This document shows, piece after piece, positions 15,891-24,971 of a stretch of 64,000 nt of DNA. Source of the DNA: Pseudomonadota bacterium (GTDB lineage: Bacteria > Pseudomonadota > Gammaproteobacteria > Steroidobacterales > Steroidobacteraceae); assembly GCA_023391815.1 (NCBI GenBank), contig JAEWAF010000089.1, forward strand, positions 16,143 through 80,142. Reading direction: 5' to 3'. The stretch's first letter is position 1; every line of letters begins with the position of its first letter. The notes under the pieces are model-generated. The model was not told the origin of the DNA, did no database searches, and saw nothing but the letters and a program-made list of their open reading frames with translations. Position numbers and translations under genes: made by a program.

Positions 15891-17615
15891 ATGAATTTTG
15901 GATCGTCGAGTATTCGCACGCGTATCACCGTCACGCTGTTGCTGCTGGCGGGATCCATGCTCGTGGTCGGAGTTCTGGGTCTGCACGGCATGAACGGCGT
16001 GGTCAACGATCTGGAGCAGATGTACAGCCGGCGGGTGGTCGGCGTCGGACAGCTCGGCGATCTGAGGACCCGCGAGCTGGATCGACAGGCTTTGATCTCG
16101 CTCACCGTGCTGGCGGACGATCCGGCAGCGGTCGCCCGGTTCAAACAACTGCGCAATGAGAACAAGGCCGAAGTGGAGCGCCTGCTGAAGACCTTCGGCG
16201 AAAGTCAGATCACGCCCGAAGGCCAGGCGAAGTTCGCGAAAGTCAAAAGCGCGCATGAGAATCTGCAACAGTCGATCGATCGGATCGACGCCGCCGTCGC
16301 CGCCAATGACGACACCCTCGCCGGCAAGTTGATTCTCGAGCAGCTGGACCCGGCGTTCGATGTGCTCAACGAGGCGCTCGAAGACGCGTCCACGCATCAG
16401 ATGAAGCGCGCCGAAGATGCACTCACCACGGCTCAAGGCAGCTTCCGCACCAACCGGAATATCACGATCGCCGCGATCGTCGTGGCGCTCGGCCTCGCCG
16501 CCGCATTCGCGACGCTGTTGATGCGCGCGATCATGAGCGGGCTGGACACTGCAGTGAACGTCGCCGAACAGATTGCCGACGGCCACCTCGGCCATCGCAT
16601 AGATACCAGCCGTCGCGATGAATTCGGCGTGCTGCTCGGTGCGCTCAAACGGATGGATGACAAACTGCACGAGATCGTCGGCAGCGTGCGGACCGCGTCC
16701 GATGCGGTCGGCGGCGCGGCTTCGCAACTCTCGCGCGGTAACGACGATCTGTCGCAGCGTACGCAGGAACAAGCGTCGGCGCTGGAAGAAACCGCCTCGA
16801 GCATGGAAGAGATGACCGCGACGGTGAAACAAAACGCCGACAACGCGCGGCAGGCGAATCAGCTGGCCAGCGGCGCTCGCGGCCAAGCCGAGCGCGGCGG
16901 CGAAGTGGTGTCGCGTGCGGTCTCGGCCATGGCCGAGATCAACAACTCCAGCCGCAAGATCGCCGACATCATCAGCGTCATCGACGAGATCGCGTTTCAG
17001 ACCAACCTGCTGGCGTTGAACGCGGCGGTCGAAGCGGCGCGCGCTGGCGAGCAAGGTCGCGGTTTCGCCGTGGTGGCGAGCGAAGTGCGCAGCCTCGCTC
17101 AGCGCAGCGCCACCGCGGCGAAGGAGATCAAGGATCTCATCGGCGACTCGGTGGAAAAAGTCCGCAGCGGCAGCGAGCTGGTCGACCAGTCCGGCCGGGT
17201 GCTCGGGGAGATCATGGACAGCATCAAGAAGGTCAGCGACATCGTCGCCGAGATCGCGGCCGCCAGCGAAGAGCAGGCGCAGGGCATCGATCAGGTGAAC
17301 AATGCCGTGACCCAAATGGATGACACCACCCAGCAGAACGCGGCGCTGGTGGAAGAGGCGGCTTCGGCAGCCAAATCCATGGAGCAGCAGGCTCAGCAGC
17401 TGATCACCGAGATTTCCTTCTTCCGCACGGCGGGCGATTCATCGCCCAGAGCCGGCGCGGTCGCGTCGAGCAAGCCGAGCGCGTCGGTGCAATCGATAGC
17501 GCGTCCGGCGGCCAGGCGACCGGTTGCAAAGCCGGCAGCTCGTCCCGGACCGGCTCCGGCGTCGATGCCGTTGGCCAAGGCCAGCGGCGACGACAGTGCG
17601 TGGCAGGAGTTCTGA
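15891..17615 (+). CDS. Methyl-accepting chemotaxis protein, second copy with pentapeptide
   Basis: This 574-residue receptor has the same plan as the one at 9565-11301: membrane helix at about 9-31, a periplasmic helical domain, a second membrane helix at about 186-209, HAMP, and a signalling domain with the tip IDEIAFQTNLLALNAAVEA. The cytoplasmic halves of the two are very similar in DNA as well as protein, while the periplasmic halves differ, so they are paralogues that likely sense different cues. It ends in AWQEF, again a W-x-x-F pentapeptide for CheR/CheB docking. It has its own FliA-like promoter. No ligand can be assigned. Confidence 0.92.
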   Translation: MNFGSSSIRTRITVTLLLLAGSMLVVGVLGLHGMNGVVNDLEQMYSRRVVGVGQLGDLRTRELDRQALISLTVLADDPAAVARFKQLRNENKAEVERLLKTFGESQITPEGQAKFAKVKSAHENLQQSIDRIDAAVAANDDTLAGKLILEQLDPAFDVLNEALEDASTHQMKRAEDALTTAQGSFRTNRNITIAAIVVALGLAAAFATLLMRAIMSGLDTAVNVAEQIADGHLGHRIDTSRRDEFGVLLGALKRMDDKLHEIVGSVRTASDAVGGAASQLSRGNDDLSQRTQEQASALEETASSMEEMTATVKQNADNARQANQLASGARGQAERGGEVVSRAVSAMAEINNSSRKIADIISVIDEIAFQTNLLALNAAVEAARAGEQGRGFAVVASEVRSLAQRSATAAKEIKDLIGDSVEKVRSGSELVDQSGRVLGEIMDSIKKVSDIVAEIAAASEEQAQGIDQVNNAVTQMDDTTQQNAALVEEAASAAKSMEQQAQQLITEISFFRTAGDSSPRAGAVASSKPSASVQSIARPAARRPVAKPAARPGPAPASMPLAKASGDDSAWQEF

Positions 17616-17975
17616 ACAAACATTCAGATACGCGAATACGTGGGCGGCAAGCCGATCCGAATGAAAGCCATGCTCCCATCGAGAGCCAAATTGGGTTTCC
17701 CCTGCCGTGCGCGGGAGGGGTTGGGTTCCGGTCGCGCGTTGTAGGCGACCGCCCAGCTCGACGTAGAGCGGTCTTCGGACAGCTCCGCGGTCAACATGAA
17801 CGAACGCACGTTCCCCGGCTTTTGGGGGATTGCCCTATCCGCGTATAAAGGGATTGGATGAGGAACGCCGTTGTGCGGTGAAACGTACTGATTGCGTTCA
17901 CCGGCGAGGGACGCCAGCGTGTGGCGCTTTTCATTTCAACGATGGCCACAGAGTTGGTCGCGGGGAAAACGGGAC
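17616..17975 (+). other. 360-base spacer before the receiver-kinase gene
   Basis: Short open readings exist on both strands, but none has a convincing ribosome site or family resemblance. The stretch does hold one plausible sigma-70 promoter (17822-17849). No terminator is obvious for the upstream mcp. Confidence 0.5.
17822..17849 (+). promoter_or_regulatory. Possible sigma-70 promoter for the receiver-kinase gene
   Basis: TTGGGG (17822-17827), 16 bases, then TATAAA (17844-17849). The -10 is 5 of 6 and the -35 only 3 of 6. It would leave a leader of about 120 bases before the GTG at 17976. Confidence 0.35.
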
Positions 17976-19706
17976 GTGGCAAAGGGCGGAAAAATACTGG
18001 TCGCTGAGGACGATGCCGAGGCGCGCGAGCTGCTCATGCTGTCGCTGGCGGATGGCGACTATGACCTGCTGCAAGCTTCCGACGGTATCGAGGCGCTGCA
18101 TCTGATGCGCACCGAGCATCCGGATCTGCTCATCACGGACATCGTCATGCCCCGCATGGACGGTTATGAACTGGTGCGCAAGCTGCGCCAGGACGAGAGC
18201 ATGTCCGGCACTCCGGTGATTTTCTGTTCAGCGTCCTACCATGAACGGGAAGTGCGCGAGATGGCCCGGTCGCTGGGCGTGCGAAGCACGCTCTCCAAAC
18301 CGTACGACCTGGAGATCGTGCGCGAGACGGTGAACGCGGCGCTGGCGACCAAGCCAGCAGCTGGAACGAGCCCGGCGCCGACTCACACGGTGAACATCGG
18401 TGCCCAGGAACGATTGAGCGCACTGGTCACATTCAGCCGTCGCGTGTTCGGTCAGACCGATCCCGCCGTCATTCTCGAATCCACGAGCGACTCCGCGCGC
18501 GACATCCTGCTCGCGCAGCTGGCTCAGCTCGTGATCGTCGAGAACAACGGCTCGCGCCAGGTGACCACGTCCAGCGGTCTGGCCAGCGAGGAAATGGAAC
18601 GTTTGCTCGGCTCGCACATGTATCGCGATCTGGTGCAGTCGCTGGAGAGCGGCGGCTCGGCGCTGTATCCCATGTCGCCGGACGAGTCGCTCGCCGACGG
18701 CGGCGTGCCGCAGCGGGGTGTATTCGTTTCCATGCTGGGTGTGCCGATCGCCTCGGTCGCCAAATCGTATGGATATCTGTGCGTGCTGAATCGGATCGGC
18801 CTGCCGGGCTTTACCGAGGAGGATCTGGCGGTGGCGCGGGCCATCGCGGCCCAGGTCGCCGTGGCGTATGAAAATGCGCTTCAACACCAGGCGCTGCAGG
18901 ATGAGATCGACCGGCGCGCGGGGATGGAAAGTGAAATCCGGCGCTTGAATCAGGATCTGGAGAAGCGCGTCGCCGAGCGCACCGCCGAGCTGGAAATCGC
19001 CAATCGGGAGCTCGAGGCGTTTTCATACTCGGTGGCGCATGACTTGCGTGCGCCGCTGCGTCTGATCCATGCGCACGTGCAAATGCTTCGTGAGCATAAG
19101 GGGCCGCCGGGCGCGCGCGAGCCAGCCATTCATATGGAGCAGATCCAGCGCGGCGCTCGGGAGATGAGTGCCTTGATCGACGGCCTGCTGGCCTTGTCGC
19201 GGGTCAGCCATGTCGAAATGCGGCGCGAGCCGTGCTCGCTGGACGGCCTGGTGAAACACGCCGTCGATCGCGCCAGCCAGGAAACGCAGGGGCGCGACAT
19301 CGAATGGCGGTTGCATCCCTTGCCCGCCGTGAGCTGCGACCCGGAGCTGATGCAACAGGTGTTCGCGAACCTCATCGGCAACTCGGTCAAGTATTCCCGG
19401 CCCCGGGCCAAGACCATCATCGAGATCGGCACGGGCGTGGTCAGCGAGGGCGACAGCGGCGCGACAGCCCCGCCCGGCGAGCGCTACATCTACGTGCGGG
19501 ACAATGGCGTCGGCTTCGACATGCGATACGCCCGCAAGCTGTTCGGCGTGTTCCAGCGGCTGCATCGGCAGGACGAATTCGAGGGCACCGGCATCGGCCT
19601 GGCGACGGTCAGTCGGATCATCGAGCGGCATGGGGGCACGATCTGGGCCGAGGCGAGTCCCGGCCGGGGCGCCGAGTTCCGGTTTACCCTGCGGGGTATG
19701 GATTAG
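17976..19706 (+). CDS. Receiver-GAF-histidine kinase hybrid
   Basis: This 576-residue soluble signalling protein has an N-terminal receiver domain (1-120, acidic pocket AEDDAEAREL, D55 in LITDIVMPRMDG). A GAF-like domain follows (about 145-300, ending EEDLAVARAIAAQVAVAYEN), then a short coiled coil (MESEIRRLNQDLEKRVAERT). The kinase has an H box with H355 in YSVAHDLRAPLRL and an ATPase domain (VFANLIGNSVKYS, DNGVGFDMRYA, GTGIGLATVSRI). It has no membrane helix. Receiver-first kinases usually take phosphate from another kinase or Hpt protein; the orphan Hpt protein at 3523 is one possible partner. The start is GTG at 17976 because the receiver fold begins three residues later; an earlier TTG at 17892 would add a Trp/Arg-rich tail. 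Confidence 0.85.
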   Translation: MAKGGKILVAEDDAEARELLMLSLADGDYDLLQASDGIEALHLMRTEHPDLLITDIVMPRMDGYELVRKLRQDESMSGTPVIFCSASYHEREVREMARSLGVRSTLSKPYDLEIVRETVNAALATKPAAGTSPAPTHTVNIGAQERLSALVTFSRRVFGQTDPAVILESTSDSARDILLAQLAQLVIVENNGSRQVTTSSGLASEEMERLLGSHMYRDLVQSLESGGSALYPMSPDESLADGGVPQRGVFVSMLGVPIASVAKSYGYLCVLNRIGLPGFTEEDLAVARAIAAQVAVAYENALQHQALQDEIDRRAGMESEIRRLNQDLEKRVAERTAELEIANRELEAFSYSVAHDLRAPLRLIHAHVQMLREHKGPPGAREPAIHMEQIQRGAREMSALIDGLLALSRVSHVEMRREPCSLDGLVKHAVDRASQETQGRDIEWRLHPLPAVSCDPELMQQVFANLIGNSVKYSRPRAKTIIEIGTGVVSEGDSGATAPPGERYIYVRDNGVGFDMRYARKLFGVFQRLHRQDEFEGTGIGLATVSRIIERHGGTIWAEASPGRGAEFRFTLRGMD

Positions 19707-19769
19707 GGTCGGTCTGGTATCCTTCGCGCCTTTACCCGACCCGCGGCCCGCCAGGCCCGCCCTACAACC

Positions 19770-22370
19770 ATGCAGTCCCAATACGAACCCTCCGTCGTGG
19801 AGGCGCAGGCGCAGGCTTTCTGGACCGAGCGCCAGGCCTTCGCCGTCAAGGAAGATCCCAGCCGCCCGAGCTACTACTGCCTGTGCATGTTCCCGTACCC
19901 CAGCGGCCGGCTGCACATGGGGCACGTGCGCAATTACACCATCGGCGACGTGATGACGCGGTTCCTGCGCATGCAGGGCTACAACGTGCTGCAGCCCATG
20001 GGTTGGGACGCCTTCGGTCTGCCGGCCGAGAACGCGGCCATGAAGAACGGCGTGCCGCCGGCCAAATGGACTTACGAGAACATCGCCTACATGAAGCGCC
20101 AGCTGCAGTCGCTGGGCTTCGCGATCGACTGGGATCGCGAGCTCGCCACCTGCCAGCCCGAGTACTACCGGTGGAATCAGTGGCTGTTCCTGAAGATGCT
20201 GGAAAAGGGCATCGCCTATCGCAAGACCGGCGTCGTGAACTGGGATCCGATCGATCAGACCGTGCTCGCCAACGAGCAGGTGATCGACGGCCGCGGCTGG
20301 CGCACGGGCGCGCTGGTCGAGAAGCGCGAGATCCCGATGTACTACCTCCGCATCACCGATTACGCGCCCGATCTGCTCGAAGCGTTGAACGACATGCCGG
20401 GCTGGCCCGAGCGCGTGCGCGCCATGCAGGCCAACTGGATCGGCCGCAGCGAAGGCGTGCGCCTGAGCTTCCCGTACGAATTGGAAGGTGAGCAACGTTT
20501 GCTGAGCGTGTTCACCACGCGCGCCGATACGATCATGGGGGTGACATTCGTTGCGGTCGCGGCCGAGCATCCGCTCGCGACGTACGCGGCCCAATCGAAT
20601 CCTCAGCTCGCGGCGTTCATCGAAGAATGCAAACTCGGCACCGAGCAGGAAGCCGAGATCGCGCAGATGGAAAAGAAGGGCATGCCGACCGGGCTGTTCG
20701 TCTCACATCCGATCACCGGCGAACGCGTGCCGGTGTGGGTGGGCAACTATGTGCTCATGACTTATGGCGAAGGCGCCGTGATGGGCGTGCCCGGACACGA
20801 CGAGCGCGATTTCGCGTTCTCGTTGAAGTACGGCCTGCCGATCAAACAAGTGATCGAGGTCGCGGGCGCGGAGCCGGCGTTCACCGATAAGGAATGGCAC
20901 GCCTGGTACGGCGAGCACGGCACGCTGATTCATTCCGGCAAGTACGACGGCCTGAATTACAGCCAGGCCATCGACGCCATCGCTGGCGATCTCAAAGCGA
21001 AGAGCCTGGGTGAGAAGCACGTGCAGTGGCGTCTGCGCGATTGGGGTATCTCGCGGCAGCGTTACTGGGGCTGCCCGATTCCGCTGATCCACTGCCCCAA
21101 GTGCGAGGTGGTGCCGGTGCCCGAACAGGATCTGCCGGTGGTGTTGCCCGAAGGGCTGGTGCCCGATGGCAGCGGCAATCCGCTCAACAAGACGCCGTCG
21201 TTCCTGGACTGCAAATGTCCCAAGTGCGGCGGGCCCGCGCGACGCGAGACCGACACGATGGATACGTTCGTCGACTCCTCGTGGTACTTCCTGCGCTTCG
21301 CTTCCGCGAAGAACGACAATGCCATGGTCGACGAGCGCGCCAACTACTGGGCGCCGGTCAATCAATACATCGGCGGCATCGAGCACGCGATCCTGCATTT
21401 GTTGTATGCGCGTTTCTGGACGCGCGTCATGCACGACATGGGGCTGGTCAAGGTGCAGGAGCCGTTCCAGAACCTGCTGACGCAGGGCATGGTGCTCAAC
21501 GACATCTATTCGCGTCGCACCGGCGAGGGTGCGATCGAATATTTCAACCCGACCGACGTGACCGTGCAGGTCGACGCGAAAGGCGCGCGCACCGGTGCCA
21601 TCCTGAACTCGGACGGCAAGCCGGTCGAGTGGGAAGGCATGCGCACCATGTCGAAGTCCAAGAACAACGGCGTCGATCCGACCAAGCTGGTCGAGCAGTA
21701 CGGCGCGGACAGCGTGCGCTTGTTCATGATGTTCAAGGCGCCGCCGGAAGATACGTTGGAATGGTCGGATGACGGCGTCGAGGGCGCGTCGCGTTTCTTG
21801 CGTCGGTTGTGGCGCATGGTGCAAGAGCATGTCAGCGCCGGGCTGGTCAGCTCGCGAGTTTCCGGCGAGTTAACCGACGAGCAACGTAACGTGCGGCGTG
21901 CCGCGCACAGCACGTTGCAAAAGGTGACCGACGACCTCGGCCGTCGTCGCGTGTTCAACACCGCTATCGCCGCGGTGATGGAATTCATGAACACGCTCTC
22001 GAAATTCGAGGATCAGTCGTCGCAAGGCCGCGTCGTGCGGCAAGAAGCGCTCGAGCTCGTCGTGCAAATGCTGGCGCCCATCGTTCCGCACGTCGGCCAT
22101 GTGCTGTGGCAGGCGCTCGGTCATACCGATCCACTGATTGACCATCCGTGGCCGCAGCCCGATCCGGCCGCGCTGGTTCGCGACAGCATCGACGTGGTCA
22201 TCCAGGTCAACGGCAAGCTGCGCAGCCAGATCACGGTCGAAGCGAGCGCCACCGAGCAACAGATTCGCGACGCGGCCCTGGCCGACTCCACTGTGCAGAA
22301 GTGGATCGAAGGCAAGCCGGTGCGCAAAGTGATCGTCGTGAAGGGCAAGCTGGTCAACGTCGTGGTGTGA
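19770..22370 (+). CDS. leuS: Leucyl-tRNA synthetase
   Basis: This 866-residue class I aminoacyl-tRNA synthetase charges tRNA-Leu and is close to the E. coli length (860). It has the HIGH-type motif in GRLHMGHVRNY, the KMSKS-type motif in TMSKSKNNG, the editing-domain segment (TTRADTIMGVTF, GVPGHDERDF) and the Cys pairs of the zinc-like insert (CPKCEVVPV, CKCPKCGGP). The C-terminal anticodon and tail domains are complete. In most gammaproteobacteria lptE and holA follow directly; here an aldolase and a regulator gene intervene before lptE. It begins 63 bases after the kinase gene. Confidence 0.97.
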   Translation: MQSQYEPSVVEAQAQAFWTERQAFAVKEDPSRPSYYCLCMFPYPSGRLHMGHVRNYTIGDVMTRFLRMQGYNVLQPMGWDAFGLPAENAAMKNGVPPAKWTYENIAYMKRQLQSLGFAIDWDRELATCQPEYYRWNQWLFLKMLEKGIAYRKTGVVNWDPIDQTVLANEQVIDGRGWRTGALVEKREIPMYYLRITDYAPDLLEALNDMPGWPERVRAMQANWIGRSEGVRLSFPYELEGEQRLLSVFTTRADTIMGVTFVAVAAEHPLATYAAQSNPQLAAFIEECKLGTEQEAEIAQMEKKGMPTGLFVSHPITGERVPVWVGNYVLMTYGEGAVMGVPGHDERDFAFSLKYGLPIKQVIEVAGAEPAFTDKEWHAWYGEHGTLIHSGKYDGLNYSQAIDAIAGDLKAKSLGEKHVQWRLRDWGISRQRYWGCPIPLIHCPKCEVVPVPEQDLPVVLPEGLVPDGSGNPLNKTPSFLDCKCPKCGGPARRETDTMDTFVDSSWYFLRFASAKNDNAMVDERANYWAPVNQYIGGIEHAILHLLYARFWTRVMHDMGLVKVQEPFQNLLTQGMVLNDIYSRRTGEGAIEYFNPTDVTVQVDAKGARTGAILNSDGKPVEWEGMRTMSKSKNNGVDPTKLVEQYGADSVRLFMMFKAPPEDTLEWSDDGVEGASRFLRRLWRMVQEHVSAGLVSSRVSGELTDEQRNVRRAAHSTLQKVTDDLGRRRVFNTAIAAVMEFMNTLSKFEDQSSQGRVVRQEALELVVQMLAPIVPHVGHVLWQALGHTDPLIDHPWPQPDPAALVRDSIDVVIQVNGKLRSQITVEASATEQQIRDAALADSTVQKWIEGKPVRKVIVVKGKLVNVVV

Positions 22371-22400
22371 CTCTTGCCCGCGCCGTCGTGGCGGCGTTAG

Positions 22401-22424
22401 CCTCCGATGAGCATTCATCGGAGG
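22401..22424 (+). promoter_or_regulatory. Perfect hairpin covering the ribosome-binding site of the aldolase gene
   Basis: CCTCCGATGA (22401-22410) and TCATCGGAGG (22415-22424) are perfect inverted repeats around the loop GCAT. The last five bases, GGAGG, are the Shine-Dalgarno sequence, seven bases before the ATG at 22432. If the stem forms in the mRNA the ribosome site is fully paired. No T-run follows, so it is not a typical terminator of leuS. It could be a thermometer-like or coupling-dependent translation switch. Confidence 0.55.
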
Positions 22425-22431
22425 ATCGCAA

Positions 22432-23205
22432 ATGTCAGCTGCAGAACGTGCCGTTGCGGATGTGCGTGCGCAAGTCTCGGCCGAGGAATGGGCGACGCGC
22501 GTGGATCTGGCTGCCTGCTATCGTCTCATCGCGCACTTCGGCTGGGACGACCTGGTCTTCACTCACATCTCGGCGCGCGTGCCGGGCACGCATGACTTTC
22601 TCATCAATCCATATGGCTTGATGTTCGAGGAAGTCACCGCGTCCAATCTGGTGCGCGTCGATCTCGCCGGCAATAAAACATTGCCGAGCCCGTACGAGAT
22701 CAATCCGGCGGGTTACACGATTCACAGCGCCATTCACCAGGTGCGCGACGACGCCGGCTGCGTGTTACATCTGCATACGATGGCGGGCATCGCGGTTTCG
22801 GCGCAGCGGGACGGCTTGCTGCCGATCTCACAACAGGCGACGCTGATTCTGCTCAGTCTTTCGTATCACGATTACGAAGGCATCGCGCTCAATCCCGAAG
22901 AGAAGGGACGTCTGCAGGCGCATCTGGGCGCTACCCGCCACATGATCCTGCGCAATCACGGGCTGCTCACTGTCGGCCGCACTGTCTCCGACGCTTTCAT
23001 GATGATGTTCAGTCTGCAGCGGGCCTGTGAGATTCAGATCATGGCGCAGGCCGCCGGCAACGCGCAGTTGATCAACATCCCCGAGAGCGTGCTCGCCACC
23101 GTGCCCGAGTACATGAAACAGGTGACGCGCGGTGCCGGCACTGCACTGGTATGGCCCGCGCTGTTGCGAAAAATGGACCGTCTCGACCCCGGCTATCGGG
23201 AGTAA
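22432..23205 (+). CDS. Class II aldolase/adducin-family protein
   Basis: This 257-residue cytoplasmic protein is of the fuculose-phosphate aldolase/adducin family, zinc-dependent lyases or epimerases acting on sugar phosphates or similar hydroxy acids. Metal-ligand histidines are visible in VLHLHTMAG and the conserved LRNHGLLTVG; the N-terminal substrate loop is LVFTHISARVPGTHDFLINP. Many members of this subgroup are uncharacterised. It lies between leuS and a response-regulator gene. Its strong GGAGG ribosome site is buried in a perfect hairpin (22401-22424). The C-terminus (WPALLRKMDRLDPGYRE) matches the common family end. The substrate is unknown. Confidence 0.88.
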   Translation: MSAAERAVADVRAQVSAEEWATRVDLAACYRLIAHFGWDDLVFTHISARVPGTHDFLINPYGLMFEEVTASNLVRVDLAGNKTLPSPYEINPAGYTIHSAIHQVRDDAGCVLHLHTMAGIAVSAQRDGLLPISQQATLILLSLSYHDYEGIALNPEEKGRLQAHLGATRHMILRNHGLLTVGRTVSDAFMMMFSLQRACEIQIMAQAAGNAQLINIPESVLATVPEYMKQVTRGAGTALVWPALLRKMDRLDPGYRE

Positions 23206-23293
23206 ACGTACAAACCGCGGTTGCCACCCGCGCGCGTGAATGATAAAGCAACTCGGATAGTGCAAATTTTGTACGGTCTCGAGAGATACGCGG

Positions 23294-24379
23294 ATGAAAG
23301 CGGGTGTCATGGCAACGCGGCTGTCAGTGCTGCAGCGGGCGTTGCCCTCACGCATCCTGGTGGTCGATGACGACGAGCAGGATCGCGAGTTGATCATGCG
23401 GCGGCTGAGCGCCGCCGGTTTCGAAGTCGAGCATGCCGCCAACGGACAGGAGGCGCTGGACGTGCTCGACCGTCAGTGGTTTCCGCTAGTCGTCACCGAC
23501 TGGCACATGCCGGTGATGGACGGCCTGGCGCTGACGCAGACATTGCGCGCGCGTGGGGCCGAAGACACTTACATAATCATGCTGACGATGCGCGACGCGA
23601 GCACTGATTTCGAACAGGGCTACGTCGCCGGCGTCGACGACTATCTCACCAAGAAAGTTTCCGATCCCGAATTGTTCGCCCGCATCTACGCCGCGTTCAA
23701 CACGCTGGCCTTGCGTCGCTCGCTGCGCGAGGCGCAGGAAGCGGTGATGGAGCAGTCGGTGAGCATCGATGTCGAGTCCGGCGCGTTCTCGCACGGCGAA
23801 TTGCAGACCCGTCTGTTGTCCGAGATCCGTCGCGGTCAGCGTTACGGTCGGCAACTGGCGGTGCTGACCTTGGGCGTGCGGATCGACGGCGCGCCCGCCG
23901 ATGACAGCGTGCCCGACGCGGCGACGTTGAAGTGCGTCGTGCAGGCGATCGACGCCTCGGTTCGCGCGCACGTGGACTGGATCGCTCGCATGGAATCGCC
24001 GGTCGGCGCGGTGTTCGCGGTGGTGTTGCCCGAGGCGGGCATCATCGAGGCGCCACTCATCAAGGAACGCATGATGGTCGGCTTGACCCGCTTTGCCGCT
24101 ACCGCCTCCGTCCCGTTGGTCTTCAGCTATGGGGTCGCGGCGCTGGAGCGCGACGGCAACGACAGCGCGCCGGTCGAAGCGACCGAAATGCTGAACGTGG
24201 CCGAGCATTGCCGAGGCTGTCCCGGCCATTCAGGGAATGAGCAGCTGGCGGCCGTTCAGCGCAGCGTGGCCACGCATGCGGGCATCGTTTGCCGCCACGG
24301 TTACGTGGTGGACAGCGAATGCGTGCTCAAGAGCCCGGCCGCCATGCGTGCGACCCAGCCGTTTACAGCGGTCCGCTGA
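23294..24379 (+). CDS. Response regulator with a degenerate GGDEF-like output domain
   Basis: This 361-residue protein has a receiver domain at 18-140 (LVVDDDEQDRELI, phospho-acceptor D69 in VVTDWHMPVMDG, switch region MLTMRDAS, DDYLTKKVSD). A second domain (about 165-310) has the layout of a diguanylate cyclase: the DxxTG-like entry is DVESGAFSHGELQTRLLSEI, followed by RYGRQLAVLTLGV. Where GGDEF is expected the protein reads ARMESPVGAVFAVVLPEAG. The catalytic motif is gone but the following FAVVLPEA is preserved, so it should not make c-di-GMP. A Cys/His group (CRGCPGH) follows near 315. The ATG at 23309 is an alternative start. Confidence 0.8.
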   Translation: MKAGVMATRLSVLQRALPSRILVVDDDEQDRELIMRRLSAAGFEVEHAANGQEALDVLDRQWFPLVVTDWHMPVMDGLALTQTLRARGAEDTYIIMLTMRDASTDFEQGYVAGVDDYLTKKVSDPELFARIYAAFNTLALRRSLREAQEAVMEQSVSIDVESGAFSHGELQTRLLSEIRRGQRYGRQLAVLTLGVRIDGAPADDSVPDAATLKCVVQAIDASVRAHVDWIARMESPVGAVFAVVLPEAGIIEAPLIKERMMVGLTRFAATASVPLVFSYGVAALERDGNDSAPVEATEMLNVAEHCRGCPGHSGNEQLAAVQRSVATHAGIVCRHGYVVDSECVLKSPAAMRATQPFTAVR

Positions 24380-24458
24380 TCCCATCCCACTGGCTCCGAC
24401 ACATTGACCGCGAGGCCGGGGCCCGCGAACATGTCGGCCCTGTTTCGCTCTCGCGAGA

Positions 24459-24971
24459 GTGCCTGTGACGCCTTCTGCCTCCGCCCGCCGTGCCCGCTGC
24501 TTGCTGGTTGCGCTCTGCCTGACCTCGGTGCTGGCAGGGTGCGGCTGGCGTTTGCAAGGCACGACCAAACTCTCGCCGGTCATGGCGACAACTTATGTGG
24601 ACACCAAGGATCGCTATACGGATTTCAACCGGGCGTTGCGCGATAGCCTGCAGGCCTCGGGCGCGCGGCTGACGAACAATGAGGAGGAGGCGACCGCGGT
24701 CGTGAAGATCATCAGGGACGAGAGCGGTCAGCGCGTGCTCACCGTGTCCGGCCGTAACACGCCCGAGGAATATGAGGTGTTCTATTTCATCGAGTACTCG
24801 GTGAACGGACGCACCGAGGAGCTGATCGCGCCGGAGAGGCTCGAGTTGACCCGCGATTACAGCTACGACGAAACCGCCGTGCTCGCGAAGCAGAAGGAAC
24901 AGTCGATTCTGCGTGAGGCGCTGGCCCGCGACCTGGCGGGTCAGGTCGTGAGACGCCTCGCCGCGCTTTGA
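24459..24971 (+). CDS. lptE: LPS-assembly lipoprotein LptE
   Basis: This 170-residue outer-membrane lipoprotein plugs the LptD barrel and helps insert lipopolysaccharide. It has a signal peptide with lipobox LAGC (Cys28), followed by GWRLQGTTKL, the usual LptE start. The YFIEYSVNGRTEELIAPERL segment and the C-terminal helix rich in Arg/Ala (REALARDLAGQVVRRLAAL) match the family. LptE normally lies between leuS and holA. Here it is two genes after leuS and holA is 10.8 kb further on. The start is GTG at 24459; a GTG at 24465 is equally possible. Confidence 0.88.
   Translation: MPVTPSASARRARCLLVALCLTSVLAGCGWRLQGTTKLSPVMATTYVDTKDRYTDFNRALRDSLQASGARLTNNEEEATAVVKIIRDESGQRVLTVSGRNTPEEYEVFYFIEYSVNGRTEELIAPERLELTRDYSYDETAVLAKQKEQSILREALARDLAGQVVRRLAAL

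Noticed and set aside
17624..17809. Minus-strand small open frame in the spacer before the receiver-kinase gene
   Set aside because: No ribosome site and no recognisable family; lies in an otherwise unremarkable spacer.
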